NCBI GenBank assembly: GCA_937876315.1
Contig: CALEHQ010000009.1
Span: forward strand, 1-64,000
Length of the DNA stretch: 64,000 nt
Direction: 5' to 3'
Origin: an uncultured Actinomycetes bacterium
GTDB lineage: Bacteria; Actinomycetota; Acidimicrobiia; Acidimicrobiales; Acidimicrobilacustridaceae
The translations under genes were made by a program, and so were the position numbers. Of the stretch, positions 48,256-57,238 are shown in pieces (position 1 is the stretch's first letter; each line of letters begins with the position of its first letter). The notes beneath the pieces are model-generated. The model searched no databases. It was not told where the DNA came from and saw only the letters and a program-made list of their open reading frames with translations.

Positions 48256-50103
48256 TCAGGAAAAGGAGCCTCCGCTCTCGGCAAGAGGATCAACTGCCCG
48301 TTGCGGGTGGTCGTGGTCGTGGTTGAGGTCGTGGTCGAGATGTGTATGGACGTGATCAATGATTGGCGCCGCCAAGAGGACTTCACCACGTTGCTCTGAG
48401 GTGGACCATGACGAGTCGATCGCACTGCAGGTCAGGGTGAAGGTTCGGTCGCCTTCCACTTCCCACAGCAGTGCTGGTCGTGCACCGTGCCAGCGCAACG
48501 CGAAGGACAACGAACCACCGACGGTCGGCAATCGATGAACCGCAATCGGCTGCCCCAGCCAGTCCTCACCGAAACTGGGGAGAAGGTCAATAGTGGGGCC
48601 ATGGTCGTTCACGACAATTGAGCGGACATTGCGTAGGAACGCAGCGGTTCGGGCCGGATCGTGCGCATCCGTTGCACTTGACCAGGTCCACAGAGGTTCA
48701 CCTTCGAGGAGGTCGCTTCGGAGCTGACCAACAGCATCGGCCAGTCGTGCTCCATCACCAGGGCCATCTGCGGCGATCGAACGCCGTTCCATTTCTTCTG
48801 TGAGCGAAGCGTGGTGGAGTCGAACTGCCTGCGCTGCGTCGGACTGACCGACGGCATCGAGCAACAAAACCGCCGAGCTGTACGCGCGTGCAGTCCAGCG
48901 TGCGTCGTAGGCGCGTCGATCCTCACCAGCGAGCCAATCAGGGCCCTCCCCGACTCCGAAGAACGATCGAGCCGGTCGAAGGCGACCTACCCGCTGCCGT
49001 TTCGACAACCAATGCACTGCCGATGCCACACGCTCGACGAGTACCTCGGCAAATACATCGTTCGCTGTTAGGGCAACGTGACGTTCAACGGCAACGACCC
49101 AACTCGCCGTCGCGTCAAGGCGCGAGTCACCGAGCGAACCGTCTGCATCCTGAAGATCTGTAGCAGCCAGAAGCAACCGCTCAGCTTCTGCCGACAAACC
49201 CTGCTCGTCGAGCGCCATGATGAGTTCTGAACGTTCGACACCATCAACAAGTGTTCCAGGCCAGCGCAACGGATCATCGTTGGCTGCGTGCACAAGCATG
49301 TGTGATCGCGCCGCATCGATTGCTTCTTCGGTTTCAATCTGTCGTTCTGGAAAATCAAATCGCGGGGCCCGTGCAAGTTGTGCTTTCCATCCTGCGACGA
49401 CTCGATCATGGGGCGGAAGTGTCGAGACATCGATTCGCGCGAGTTCACTCGGGCCAGCAACGCGACGCATTGGAAGAACGACTCGTAGCGTTGCTGTATG
49501 CGGGAGTGGGAAAACAAATCCTACGGTCACCGAACCCGACGTCGATGAGACTCCTCCTTCGGGGAATTCGGGAACTGCGTCTCCCTCAACCGTCACTTCT
49601 TGGGCGGAACGCCCGTCGGCAGCAATGCCGTAGCGCGATGGCTGCCGGGAAAACAGTGCGACTCCGTCACCATCCACGACGACGACACCATCAACGACAT
49701 CGATCGCTGATGAGGCGCTCGACGATCCCGACAACGCGATCGCGACGGCAACAGGAATCTTTGTCGCATTATGGAAATCAACCACCAAAACTGGGAGACC
49801 AGTCGTTCCATCGACCGCGCTCCACGCGCGCTGTTCGATCTCCCCTCCGGGAAGCCGTAATCCACTGAGAACGACCGGGGTGGCTTCGACAAGCGATTGG
49901 CGAACATGAGCACCGCCCGAGGCGACGTGCCAGCGGTCCTCAGCACCCACCCACCAATCAAGCGACCACGCGCCGCTTTCGGGCGTAATGACCCCACGCC
50001 GGCTGATTGCAGCTCGACCCCCGGCCCCTATGGTTCCCAAAAGGGCCCACGACTCTTCGGCCAATTGATCGTCAGAGGTTTGGTTCACAACAACATGCTC
50101 CAT
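48256..50103 (-). CDS. Large protein with alpha/alpha-barrel-like region and His-rich tail
   Basis: 615 residues. The N-terminal 270 residues are beta-rich. The middle (about 290-470) holds repeated helix pairs, such as RLDATASWVVAVERHVAL and YDARWTARAYSSAVLLLDAVGQSDAAQAVRLHHA, like the (alpha/alpha)6 barrels of glycoside hydrolases. A C-terminal beta part follows. The last 30 residues contain DHVHTHLDHDLNHDHDHP, with seven His. No catalytic residues can be named and no signal peptide is seen, so a cytoplasmic glycosidase-like or regulatory protein is possible. ATG 50103 is preferred over the in-frame start ten codons upstream. It is divergent from cofC. Confidence 0.55.
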   Translation of the reverse strand: MEHVVVNQTSDDQLAEESWALLGTIGAGGRAAISRRGVITPESGAWSLDWWVGAEDRWHVASGGAHVRQSLVEATPVVLSGLRLPGGEIEQRAWSAVDGTTGLPVLVVDFHNATKIPVAVAIALSGSSSASSAIDVVDGVVVVDGDGVALFSRQPSRYGIAADGRSAQEVTVEGDAVPEFPEGGVSSTSGSVTVGFVFPLPHTATLRVVLPMRRVAGPSELARIDVSTLPPHDRVVAGWKAQLARAPRFDFPERQIETEEAIDAARSHMLVHAANDDPLRWPGTLVDGVERSELIMALDEQGLSAEAERLLLAATDLQDADGSLGDSRLDATASWVVAVERHVALTANDVFAEVLVERVASAVHWLSKRQRVGRLRPARSFFGVGEGPDWLAGEDRRAYDARWTARAYSSAVLLLDAVGQSDAAQAVRLHHASLTEEMERRSIAADGPGDGARLADAVGQLRSDLLEGEPLWTWSSATDAHDPARTAAFLRNVRSIVVNDHGPTIDLLPSFGEDWLGQPIAVHRLPTVGGSLSFALRWHGARPALLWEVEGDRTFTLTCSAIDSSWSTSEQRGEVLLAAPIIDHVHTHLDHDLNHDHDHPQRAVDPLAESGGSFS

Positions 50104-50211
50104 CGGCGGCGACGCTACCCCCGACAGAAGCACCCCTCTTCATTATGGCGACAGGTTCGGAACAAATACGCGGCTAGGAGTGATGCAACTCACGCGACCT
50201 ACACTCCGGCG

Positions 50212-50796
50212 GTGTCCGTATCGGAGTCCACACGAGCTGTGCTCATCCCCGTCAAGGCGTTCTCCGATGCAAAAGCGCGCCTCGCCGGTGCCCTTGATCC
50301 CGCGGAACGAGCAGCCCTCGCCGAATCGATGGCAACCACTGTCGTGCGCGCTGCTGCACCGCTTGACGTTTGGATCGTCTGTGATGACACCGCTGTTGCC
50401 GAATGGGCAACTCGTCTCGGCGCCAATGTCCTATGGAAGCCCGGCCGCGGGCTCAACGGCGCGGTGAACGAAGGCGTTGCCGATCTTGCCCGTCTCGACA
50501 TCGACACGGTGATCGTCGCTCACGCCGATCTGCCCCACGCCGAACGTCTCGAATGGTTGGCCGACGTCGATGGCGTCACGCTTGTTCCTGATCGACATGG
50601 CGATGGAACCAACGTCATCGTGATCCCCACTGACAGCGGTTTCGTTTTTTCTTACGGACCGGCTTCATTTGCCCGCCACCATGCAGAAGCACAGCGGCTC
50701 GGGCTCGACGTGCGAGTGATCCACAACGACCGACTGGCATGGGACGTTGATCGACCCGACGATCTCAACACCCCGAAGTGGGCGGACCAGTTATGA
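50212..50796 (+). CDS. cofC: 2-phospho-L-lactate (or PEP) guanylyltransferase, CofC/FbiD-like
   Basis: 194 residues with a GTG start at 50212. The fold is a small nucleotidyltransferase. It begins VLIPVKAFSDAKARLAGALDPAERAALAESMATT, the CofC signature, with VVRAA..DVWIVCDDTAVAEWA, then VIVAHADLPHAE (the Asp that binds the metal). This enzyme activates 2-phospholactate or phosphoenolpyruvate with GTP in coenzyme F420 biosynthesis; in actinobacteria it is called FbiD. It agrees with the three F420-type LLM oxidoreductases in this window. The stop overlaps the PIG-L start (ATGA). Confidence 0.85.
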   Translation: MSVSESTRAVLIPVKAFSDAKARLAGALDPAERAALAESMATTVVRAAAPLDVWIVCDDTAVAEWATRLGANVLWKPGRGLNGAVNEGVADLARLDIDTVIVAHADLPHAERLEWLADVDGVTLVPDRHGDGTNVIVIPTDSGFVFSYGPASFARHHAEAQRLGLDVRVIHNDRLAWDVDRPDDLNTPKWADQL

Positions 50797-51572
50797 GCAG
50801 CCACCTACCGCCCCTTCCCATCGGAGATCTTCCAGACGGCCCGATGGCTTCACGCGACCTTCCGACTCCGAAGCGCGCGCTCGTCATCGTTGCTCATCCC
50901 GACGATGCCGAATTTCAGTGCGGCGGCACTCTTGCCAAATGGGCCGCTGCAGGATGTGTCATCAACCATCTCGTTCTTACCGACGGCGCCAAAGGAACTT
51001 GGGATCCCAATCAGAGCGCTGACGAACTCGTTGAAATGCGCCGAGCGGAGCAGATGGAAGCAGCCCGTCGGCTCGGCTCTACTGGCAAGGTCGTCATGCT
51101 TGGTCATGTCGATGGCGAACTCCAGCCGACACTTCACATTCGCGATCAAGTTGCCTACTGGATCCGTTCGATTCAACCCGATGTCGTTCTCGCTCATGAT
51201 CCGTGGAAGCGATACCGACTCCATCCCGATCATCGCAATGCCGGATGGCTCGCACTCGACGGCATCGTGGCTGCCCGTGATCCGCACTATTTCAGCCACC
51301 ACGGTCTTGAGATTCACCGCCCCGATTGCGCTCTTCTGTTTGAAGCAGACGAGCCAGATCATGTCGAAGACATCAGTGGCTTTGTCGACACGAAGGTTGA
51401 AGCACTCTTGGCCCATACGAGCCAATTCGTCACAACTCACGCCATTCCGCCCGGTGACGACGGAACCTTTGCCACGGTATTTGGCGAACGGATCCGAGAC
51501 CACGCTGCTGCCGTCGGTGCCGCAACAAACGTGTCTCGCGGAGAAATCTTCAAGTTGCTGAATAATCTCTGA
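50793..51572 (+). CDS. PIG-L family deacetylase
   Basis: 259 residues. The metal-site motif IVAHPDDAE lies at 32-40, and YRLHPDHRNAG near 150 holds the second His pair. GAKGTWDPNQSADELVEMRRAEQMEAARRLG is typical of bacterial PIG-L proteins that remove N-acetyl groups from sugars. It is different from the Mca at 27985. The ATG overlaps the cofC stop by 4 bases, so the two genes are coupled. Two hairpins follow the stop. Confidence 0.87.
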   Translation: MSSHLPPLPIGDLPDGPMASRDLPTPKRALVIVAHPDDAEFQCGGTLAKWAAAGCVINHLVLTDGAKGTWDPNQSADELVEMRRAEQMEAARRLGSTGKVVMLGHVDGELQPTLHIRDQVAYWIRSIQPDVVLAHDPWKRYRLHPDHRNAGWLALDGIVAARDPHYFSHHGLEIHRPDCALLFEADEPDHVEDISGFVDTKVEALLAHTSQFVTTHAIPPGDDGTFATVFGERIRDHAAAVGAATNVSRGEIFKLLNNL

Positions 51573-51577
51573 CCCGA

Positions 51578-51670
51578 TCTGACTCACCGTCAGAAGACTT
51601 CCCTTCATGACGGCTCTGTGAACGGAAGACGAACTCCACCCAAGTATCCGCGCGTCAACCCAACGCGCGG
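51578..51670 (+). terminator. Two hairpins between PIG-L and PhoH genes
   Basis: A 6-bp hairpin (TCTGAC/GTCAGA, 51578-51594) directly follows the PIG-L stop. An 8-bp hairpin (CCGCGCGT/ACGCGCGG, 51648-51670, 7-base loop) follows. Either could terminate. The remaining 126 bases to the PhoH start show no gene. Confidence 0.45.
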
Positions 51671-51796
51671 TGTTGGATGACAGGGTCGCAGCAACCGCAA
51701 CTCCGGGAGACCAGTGACCACCACGCAGGCCGTGTCGTCCAACTCGTCCGATCAATCGCAGGGATTCAACCCCGATCACGTCGCCGGAGGGGGTCG

Positions 51797-53101
51797 ATGA
51801 CTCCCATGGGCAAGCGCATTTACGTACTCGATACGTCAGTACTTCTCGCCGACCCGAAATCGATGACGCGCTTCGAAGAACACGACGTCGTGCTTCCCGT
51901 CGTCGTTGTGCTGGAACTCGAATCAAAGCGCAACCACCCCGAACTCGGTTGGTCGGCTCGTCAAGCGTTACGTCAGCTTGAACATTGGCGCGTCAAATAC
52001 GGGAACCTCACCACTGCGTTTTCTGTGAACGAGGTGGGCGGAACTCTGCGTGTTGAGATCAACCATCAAAACCTCAATGCACTTCCTCCGTCGCTTTCCG
52101 GCGATAGCAACGATCACCGAATACTTGCGGTAGCCCAAAATCTGGCGACCGAAGGCAATGACGTCACCGTTGTCACGAAAGATCTTCCCCTTCGACTGAA
52201 GGCATCAATCGTTGGCCTCGCAGCAGACGAATATCGCAATGAGCTCGCACGTGACGACAGTTGGACAGGAATCGTCGAACTTGAATGCGACGGATCAACG
52301 ATCGACGAATTGTTCGAACATGGCTCCATCGACGATGAACGCGCGCGCAATCTTCCTTGCAACACAGGCGTTGTCATGCACGCTGGATCTCAATCAGCAT
52401 TAGCTCGAATTCATTCCGACAAATCGCTGCACCTCGTTCGTCGTGACGGACAACTTTTCGATGTACGCGGCCGTTCTGCCGAACAGCGCATTGCGATCGA
52501 TCTTCTTGCCGATCCTTCAATTGGCATCGTTTCCCTTGGAGGTCCTGCAGGCACGGGAAAGAGCGTGTTGGCTCTCGCCGCCGGTCTCGAATCAGTACTT
52601 GAACAGCGCAGCCATAAACGCGTCGTGGTCTTCCGCCCGCTCTACGCCGTCGGCGGCCAAGACCTCGGTTATCTCCCTGGTTCCGAATTCGAAAAGATGA
52701 GTCCATGGGCTGCGGCCGTACTTGATGGACTGGAGGCAATTACCGGACCAGAAATCATCGACGAAGTCATCCACCGTGAACTTCTTGAGGTGCTTCCGCT
52801 CACTCACATCCGCGGACGGAGCCTTACCGACACCTTTGTCATCATTGACGAGGCTCAAAACCTTGAGCGTCCAGTTCTGCTTACCGCACTCAGCCGCCTC
52901 GGCGAGGGAAGCCGCGTGGTTCTCACCCATGACGTTGCCCAGCGCGACAACTTGCACGTTGGTCGCCACGACGGAATCATCCCTGTCATCGAAGCGCTAC
53001 GCGGCCACCCGATTTTTGGTCATGTCACGCTGACCCGATCAGAGCGCAGCGAAATAGCAGCAGTCGTCACCGAACTACTCGACGGACCTTTGGACTCCTG
53101 A
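51797..53101 (+). CDS. PhoH-family protein with N-terminal PIN domain
   Basis: 434 residues. The PIN domain (about 1-140) begins [15 protein letters not shown] with Asp12, one of the nuclease acids. The PhoH ATPase domain follows with Walker [10 protein letters not shown] (about 248-256) and Walker B VIIDEAQN (about 348-355). Such PIN-PhoH (YlaK/PhoH2) proteins are RNA helicase-nucleases; mycobacterial PhoH2 is a toxin-related enzyme. ATG 51797 follows a strong GGAGGGGG box. The frame extends upstream, but the added residues are Arg-rich and unlike a PIN domain. Confidence 0.92.
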   Translation: MTPMGKRIYVLDTSVLLADPKSMTRFEEHDVVLPVVVVLELESKRNHPELGWSARQALRQLEHWRVKYGNLTTAFSVNEVGGTLRVEINHQNLNALPPSLSGDSNDHRILAVAQNLATEGNDVTVVTKDLPLRLKASIVGLAADEYRNELARDDSWTGIVELECDGSTIDELFEHGSIDDERARNLPCNTGVVMHAGSQSALARIHSDKSLHLVRRDGQLFDVRGRSAEQRIAIDLLADPSIGIVSLGGPAGTGKSVLALAAGLESVLEQRSHKRVVVFRPLYAVGGQDLGYLPGSEFEKMSPWAAAVLDGLEAITGPEIIDEVIHRELLEVLPLTHIRGRSLTDTFVIIDEAQNLERPVLLTALSRLGEGSRVVLTHDVAQRDNLHVGRHDGIIPVIEALRGHPIFGHVTLTRSERSEIAAVVTELLDGPLDS

Positions 53102-53153
53102 ATTTGGACAGCGCCGTGCTGCGGCGATCCAACTGTCGGACTCACCATCTAGC

Positions 53154-53762
53154 GTGCAGTCCGTGAGCCCATCGATTTCTGCATTCCCGAGTGTCAACGT
53201 ACGAGAGTGGTCAACCCAACCACCATCACTTCCGTTCGCTGTGCTCGATGTCGAAACAACAGGCCTTAGTCCGGCGAAAGACCGAATCATCGAAATCGCT
53301 GTTGTCCGGTGCGCCCCTGATGGTTCGTTCCTCGACGAGTGGTCAACACTTGTCGATCCCGGCCGCGACCCGGGCCCCACCCATATTCACGGCATCACTG
53401 CTTCCGATCTCGAGGGTGCTCCCGCATTTGAAGACATCGCCGAGGAACTTCGTGCGCGGCTTGCCGGGTCCATGGTCGCGGCACACAACCTTTCATTCGA
53501 TGCTGGTTTCCTCGCTGCCGAATTTCACCGTGCAGGTTCGACGACTCCAGATCAGCCCGCTGTGTGCACTCTGCAACTTGCCCGCCATGTACTCAAAGGA
53601 AACGAGGGGTACTCGCTGGCTGCATGCGCAGCGGCGTTAGGCATTGATCACCCAAATGCTCATCGCGCCCTCGCCGACACTCGCGTCACTGCGTCTGTGC
53701 TCGCCGCCATGATCACTCTCCTGCATCCCCCTTCCGAGCAAGACGCACTCCCCTTCGGATAA
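53154..53762 (+). CDS. DEDDh 3'-5' exonuclease (Pol III epsilon-like)
   Basis: 202 residues. FAVLDVETTGLSPAKDRIIEIAVV has the first Asp-x-Glu (D32, E34). AAHNLSFDAGFLAAEF has the second Asp, and PNAHRALADTRVT the His and last Asp. This is the DEDDh exonuclease pattern seen in DnaQ and in stand-alone proofreading or repair exonucleases. The start is uncertain: GTG 53154 and GTG 53163 are in frame. It follows the PhoH gene by 52 bases on the same strand. Confidence 0.9.
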   Translation: MQSVSPSISAFPSVNVREWSTQPPSLPFAVLDVETTGLSPAKDRIIEIAVVRCAPDGSFLDEWSTLVDPGRDPGPTHIHGITASDLEGAPAFEDIAEELRARLAGSMVAAHNLSFDAGFLAAEFHRAGSTTPDQPAVCTLQLARHVLKGNEGYSLAACAAALGIDHPNAHRALADTRVTASVLAAMITLLHPPSEQDALPFG

Positions 53763-53872
53763 TCAGGCCAACAAGCACTTCCATCTGTGTGCGCTCGTTG
53801 CGAGGCTCATGCCCGGGATTGCGATCACCCGGAACCGATCGCCGCTGTCCACCGACGCGGAGAGTTGTTCCC

Positions 53873-54667
53873 ATGCCCACCACTCACATCGATCTTGAAT
53901 CATTCGTCGACCGTTTGCTGCGCTGTTCGTTCGACCAGCCAATGTTTCTCACGTTCAACGACACACACCTCGTCGCGCAGGTTCCATTAGATGCCGACGA
54001 TCCCGTGCCATCGCTCTTTTGCCGCACCGTCGATGCCCACATCTCGGTCGTCGGCATTTACGCGCCTGCGACGATGTCTGGGTCCAGCGGCGAGTCAACC
54101 GTCTCCGCCGATCAAACAGTTGTGCACATCGTTCACCGGAGCGGAATCGCGCTCACGGCGCTCTCGCAATTGGAGTCAGTGCGAACTTTCGGACCAACCG
54201 CAGAACCTCAACACGGTCGAGTCCCCGATGCGTGCCGTCGCATTCTTGGCCTCACCACCGCACCACCAACCGACTCAATGACCGACTTCGTGATCGCGGC
54301 ATGGCTCGAAGTCATCTCCAGAGTCGCACTCCAGCACCCCGAGATCACCTGGTCAGACATCGTGTCGTTGCACCCTGCCTGCAACAGCATCGGTGAACCT
54401 GCGATACCAGCGGCAATCGCACAAGCAACTCAAGCCCTCGGTCACTCGCTCGACTGGGAGCGATTTCGCCGGGTGATCACGGCGGTCGGAGGTTTCCCCT
54501 TTGGTGACGCAGGGAAGAAGACCGCTGCATGGATGGACACCGGCATGTTCTCGCGCTGGGCGATGGATTCACTCCCTTCACGCTCAGATGCTTTCGATCT
54601 TCTCGATGCGGCCCTCGGTCCAGCAACCTTTGATCGCCTTTGGGCCACCGTCCAACTTTGTAAGTGA
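53873..54667 (+). CDS. Conserved hypothetical protein (264 aa)
   Basis: 264 residues with no recognised domain. The first half is beta-rich (IDLESFVDRLLRCSFDQPMFLTFNDTHLVAQVPLDADD, then VVHIVHRSGIALTALS). The second half is helical, with FVIAAWLEVISRVALQHPEITWSDIVSLHPA and FDLLDAALGPATFDRLWATV. The short aromatic- and Pro-containing end is typical of cytoplasmic proteins. ATG 53873 is chosen because the upstream in-frame extension is Arg/Cys rich. The stop lies near the start of the FGGY-like gene. Confidence 0.6.
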   Translation: MPTTHIDLESFVDRLLRCSFDQPMFLTFNDTHLVAQVPLDADDPVPSLFCRTVDAHISVVGIYAPATMSGSSGESTVSADQTVVHIVHRSGIALTALSQLESVRTFGPTAEPQHGRVPDACRRILGLTTAPPTDSMTDFVIAAWLEVISRVALQHPEITWSDIVSLHPACNSIGEPAIPAAIAQATQALGHSLDWERFRRVITAVGGFPFGDAGKKTAAWMDTGMFSRWAMDSLPSRSDAFDLLDAALGPATFDRLWATVQLCK

Positions 54668-54717
54668 ACCCTTCGCTGCATACGAAGTTTTCGCTCTCCA
54701 CATGGCAGGCTTTGGGT

Positions 54718-55464
54718 ATGGCACTGGTGCTCACGATTGACTGGTCCGACGCGTCTACCGTCGTCACGATCGTCGACACCGCAGCACGCACGACCGTCGC
54801 CGAAGCACACGGCCGACACGCCGCCTCATCAACATCCTCCGATGCCGCAATGATTTGGTGGGAGGCACTGGTCGAAGCAACGCGAACTGCGCTCGATGGC
54901 CTCGCCGTCCTTAACCTCACGAGCGATGACATCCGCCTGATCGAACTTTCCAGGAACGAGCCCGCTGGAGGTTTGGTTGGTTTCGATCACGCTGGCGACG
55001 TCTGCGTGGCGCTCAGCAGTTCCCACTCTGAATCAAGCGACGACGCCAAGAGCCTCCTCTCTCAGTTCGAAGGCGGAGCCGATGCTTGGCGATCGATCAC
55101 TGGCGTTGTGCCGACAGCAGGGTCCACCGTCTCATTGCTCTCGTGGCTGCATCGAAACTCGCCCGAGGCATGGGAACGGCTTCACACCTTCACGCTTCCA
55201 ATCGGCTATCTGGCAACACGTCTCGGCGGAGAACCTTCGCTCAGCACCTCCATCGCCACGGGAACTGCCTGCATTGATCGCCAAACCAGTTCCTGGTGCA
55301 CGCCATTGTTTGAATTGGTTGATGCAAAACGCGATTGGTCGGTTGCACTCCCACCAATCAACAGCGCCGCAACTCCTATCGGCATGCTCTCCGCCGACGC
55401 GTCGCTCACTCTCGGTCTCCCCGAAGGTCGTCCACTCCACGCAGGCGAGACCACACGTCCGTAG
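54718..55464 (+). CDS. Truncated FGGY-kinase-like protein (N-terminal half only)
   Basis: 248 residues. It resembles the N-terminal half of a xylulokinase-type sugar kinase: LVLTIDWSDASTVVTIVD for the first strands, SVSLLSWLHRN-type and PEAWERLHTFTLPIGYLATRLGGE, then SLSTSIATGTACID. A complete FGGY kinase has about 490 residues with a second ATP-binding domain, which is missing here. The usual DxG at the start is DWSD. It is probably a non-catalytic remnant or a regulator of similar fold. A GTG at 54664 is an alternative start. The downstream gene is a D-aminoacylase-like Tat lipoprotein. Confidence 0.6.
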   Translation: MALVLTIDWSDASTVVTIVDTAARTTVAEAHGRHAASSTSSDAAMIWWEALVEATRTALDGLAVLNLTSDDIRLIELSRNEPAGGLVGFDHAGDVCVALSSSHSESSDDAKSLLSQFEGGADAWRSITGVVPTAGSTVSLLSWLHRNSPEAWERLHTFTLPIGYLATRLGGEPSLSTSIATGTACIDRQTSSWCTPLFELVDAKRDWSVALPPINSAATPIGMLSADASLTLGLPEGRPLHAGETTRP

Positions 55465-55518
55465 ATCGCAACCAAGGGCGACCTAGCTCCTTGGTCCGAC
55501 GCTGGTAGATTCACTCTC

Positions 55519-57075
55519 GTGGCCGATGATGTCCCAGGTACGGGATCCCCAATTAACCGTCGGCACTTTCTTGTCTTAGGCGGCGCTGGGATCGTCGCCG
55601 CAGCAGCCGTCGCCACGGGCTGTTCATCAGGATCGGGTTCATCGACGGTCAAGGTCAAAGAGCCAAAACAGGTCGCACCACCAAAACTGGACGCGTCCTA
55701 CCAGCCACCACCCTCTTCGACGTTGTTCGATACCGCCATCACTGGCGGTCGTGTCATGGATCCAGCAACTGGCTACGACGCGATCGCCAACGTCGGCCTC
55801 ATCGGCAACCGCATCGCCCTCATCACCACCGACGACATCAACGGCAAGACCGTCGTCGACGCCAGCGACTTGGTCGTTGCCCCAGGTTTCATTGATGTCC
55901 TTTCCTACGAGCCGAACTCGTACGGGGTTTGGTACAAACTTGGCGACGGCGTCACGACAAACCTTGGCATGCACGGGATCAAGTCACCTGTCGACGCGAA
56001 AGGTTTTTTCTCGAACTACACAGGGAAGAACGCCCCGCCAATCAACTTCGGTGGCGCCTTTTCTGATCAGTGGTACCGAGACTCCATCGGCGTGAAATCA
56101 GTAGCCACCCCTGCGCAACTTTCGCGTTTAAGCGAAGATCTCAACAAACAACTCGATGCCGGCTGGATCGGGCTTTCGATCGACCCCGAATACGCGCCGT
56201 GGATCAACTTCAACGAATACGCAGCACTCGCTCAAGTTGCCAAGCAAGCGGAAATGCCATTGTTCACACATATCCGTTATTCCTCGCCTGGGCCCGCAGG
56301 AAAGAGTTCTCTTGACGCGATTGACGAAGTACTGAATGTCGCTCGACAAACTGGCGTCTCGTTGCATGTCGATCACATTCCGTCGATGGCAACACACGTG
56401 ATGCCTGAAGCTATTGCGAAAATCGATGCTGCCCGCAGCGAAGGGCTCGATATCACCGGATGCTTTTACCCCTACACGTTCTGGGGCACCTACCTCGGAT
56501 CTGCACGCTTTTCTGGTGACTGGCAATCGAGATTCCGCATCTCCTACAACGACCTGCAGCTCGCAGGCTCGTCTGAACGACTCACACCCGAATCGTTCAA
56601 GAAATATCAAGCACAAAACAAACTCGTTGTCGCCTATGCGATACCGCAAGAGGATGTCAATGCCGCACTCAGCGCTCCATGGTCGCTAGTTGGCTCCGAT
56701 GCCATTCCTGAGTCGTCGAACAACAACCATCCCCGCGGTGCCGGTTGTTTCTCTCGCCTCCTCGGACCATATGTGCGGGACATGGGTGCGCTTTCACTGA
56801 TGGACGCACTTGCGAAGTGCACGATCCTTCCGGCCAAGCGCCTTGACGCCCGCGTCCCGATGCTTGCCCGCAAGGGTCGACTCCAAATGGACGCCGATGC
56901 CGACATCACTATTTTCGATCCTGCAACGATCGCCGATACATCAACCGTCGAGAAGCCAGCACAGATGTCCAAGGGCATTTCCTATGTGCTCGTTGCTGGG
57001 GCCATTGCCAAAGACCCCAGCGGCGTGAAGCGCGACAGTCGAGGTGGCCGAGCCATCACCGGCCAACCTGCCTAG
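55519..57075 (+). CDS. D-aminoacylase-like amidohydrolase, Tat lipoprotein, HxH motif absent
   Basis: 518 residues, GTG start. A Tat-type signal (INRRHFLVLGG, RR at 14-15) ends in a lipobox ATG-C35, so it is exported folded and lipid-anchored. DTAITGGRVMDPATGYDAIANVGLIGNRIALI and PGFIDV match N-acyl-D-amino-acid deacylases. The HTH metal motif expected after PGFID is replaced by LSYEPN. Later parts (FTHIRYSS, LHVDHIPSMATHV, NNHPRGAG) still resemble the family. The enzyme may use an altered metal site or be inactive. It is preceded by the FGGY-like gene and followed by the double-TetR gene. Confidence 0.75.
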   Translation: MADDVPGTGSPINRRHFLVLGGAGIVAAAAVATGCSSGSGSSTVKVKEPKQVAPPKLDASYQPPPSSTLFDTAITGGRVMDPATGYDAIANVGLIGNRIALITTDDINGKTVVDASDLVVAPGFIDVLSYEPNSYGVWYKLGDGVTTNLGMHGIKSPVDAKGFFSNYTGKNAPPINFGGAFSDQWYRDSIGVKSVATPAQLSRLSEDLNKQLDAGWIGLSIDPEYAPWINFNEYAALAQVAKQAEMPLFTHIRYSSPGPAGKSSLDAIDEVLNVARQTGVSLHVDHIPSMATHVMPEAIAKIDAARSEGLDITGCFYPYTFWGTYLGSARFSGDWQSRFRISYNDLQLAGSSERLTPESFKKYQAQNKLVVAYAIPQEDVNAALSAPWSLVGSDAIPESSNNNHPRGAGCFSRLLGPYVRDMGALSLMDALAKCTILPAKRLDARVPMLARKGRLQMDADADITIFDPATIADTSTVEKPAQMSKGISYVLVAGAIAKDPSGVKRDSRGGRAITGQPA

Positions 57076-57128
57076 CCAAGCGGGCCATCACTCGTTCCCT
57101 GATAACTCGTCCATTGAACAGGCGCCTT

Positions 57129-57195
57129 ACGTTCACTTTCCGTTCACCTTGTTATGGCTCATGGGCTATTGTTCGAAGAATATCTATTCGTCTTC
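57129..57195. promoter_or_regulatory. Direct and inverted repeats upstream of the double-TetR gene (candidate operator)
   Basis: CGTTCAC occurs at 57129-57135 and again at 57140-57146, an 11-bp period that would place both on one face of the helix. CGAAGA (57173-57178) and TCTTCG (57190-57195) form an inverted repeat with an 11-bp spacer. They lie within 110 bases of the TetR start and could bind its two domains, but the link is untested. Confidence 0.35.
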
Positions 57196-57238
57196 GGCTC
57201 AGGGCGCACTTCTGCCCTTCAGCAACTGGGGTTCAGAA

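Noticed and set aside
51680-51796. Possible tRNA or structured RNA upstream of PhoH
   Set aside because: There is a GGGATTCAACCCC-like stretch, but no acceptor stem or anticodon arm fits around it. Only the simple hairpins at 51578-51670 are supported.
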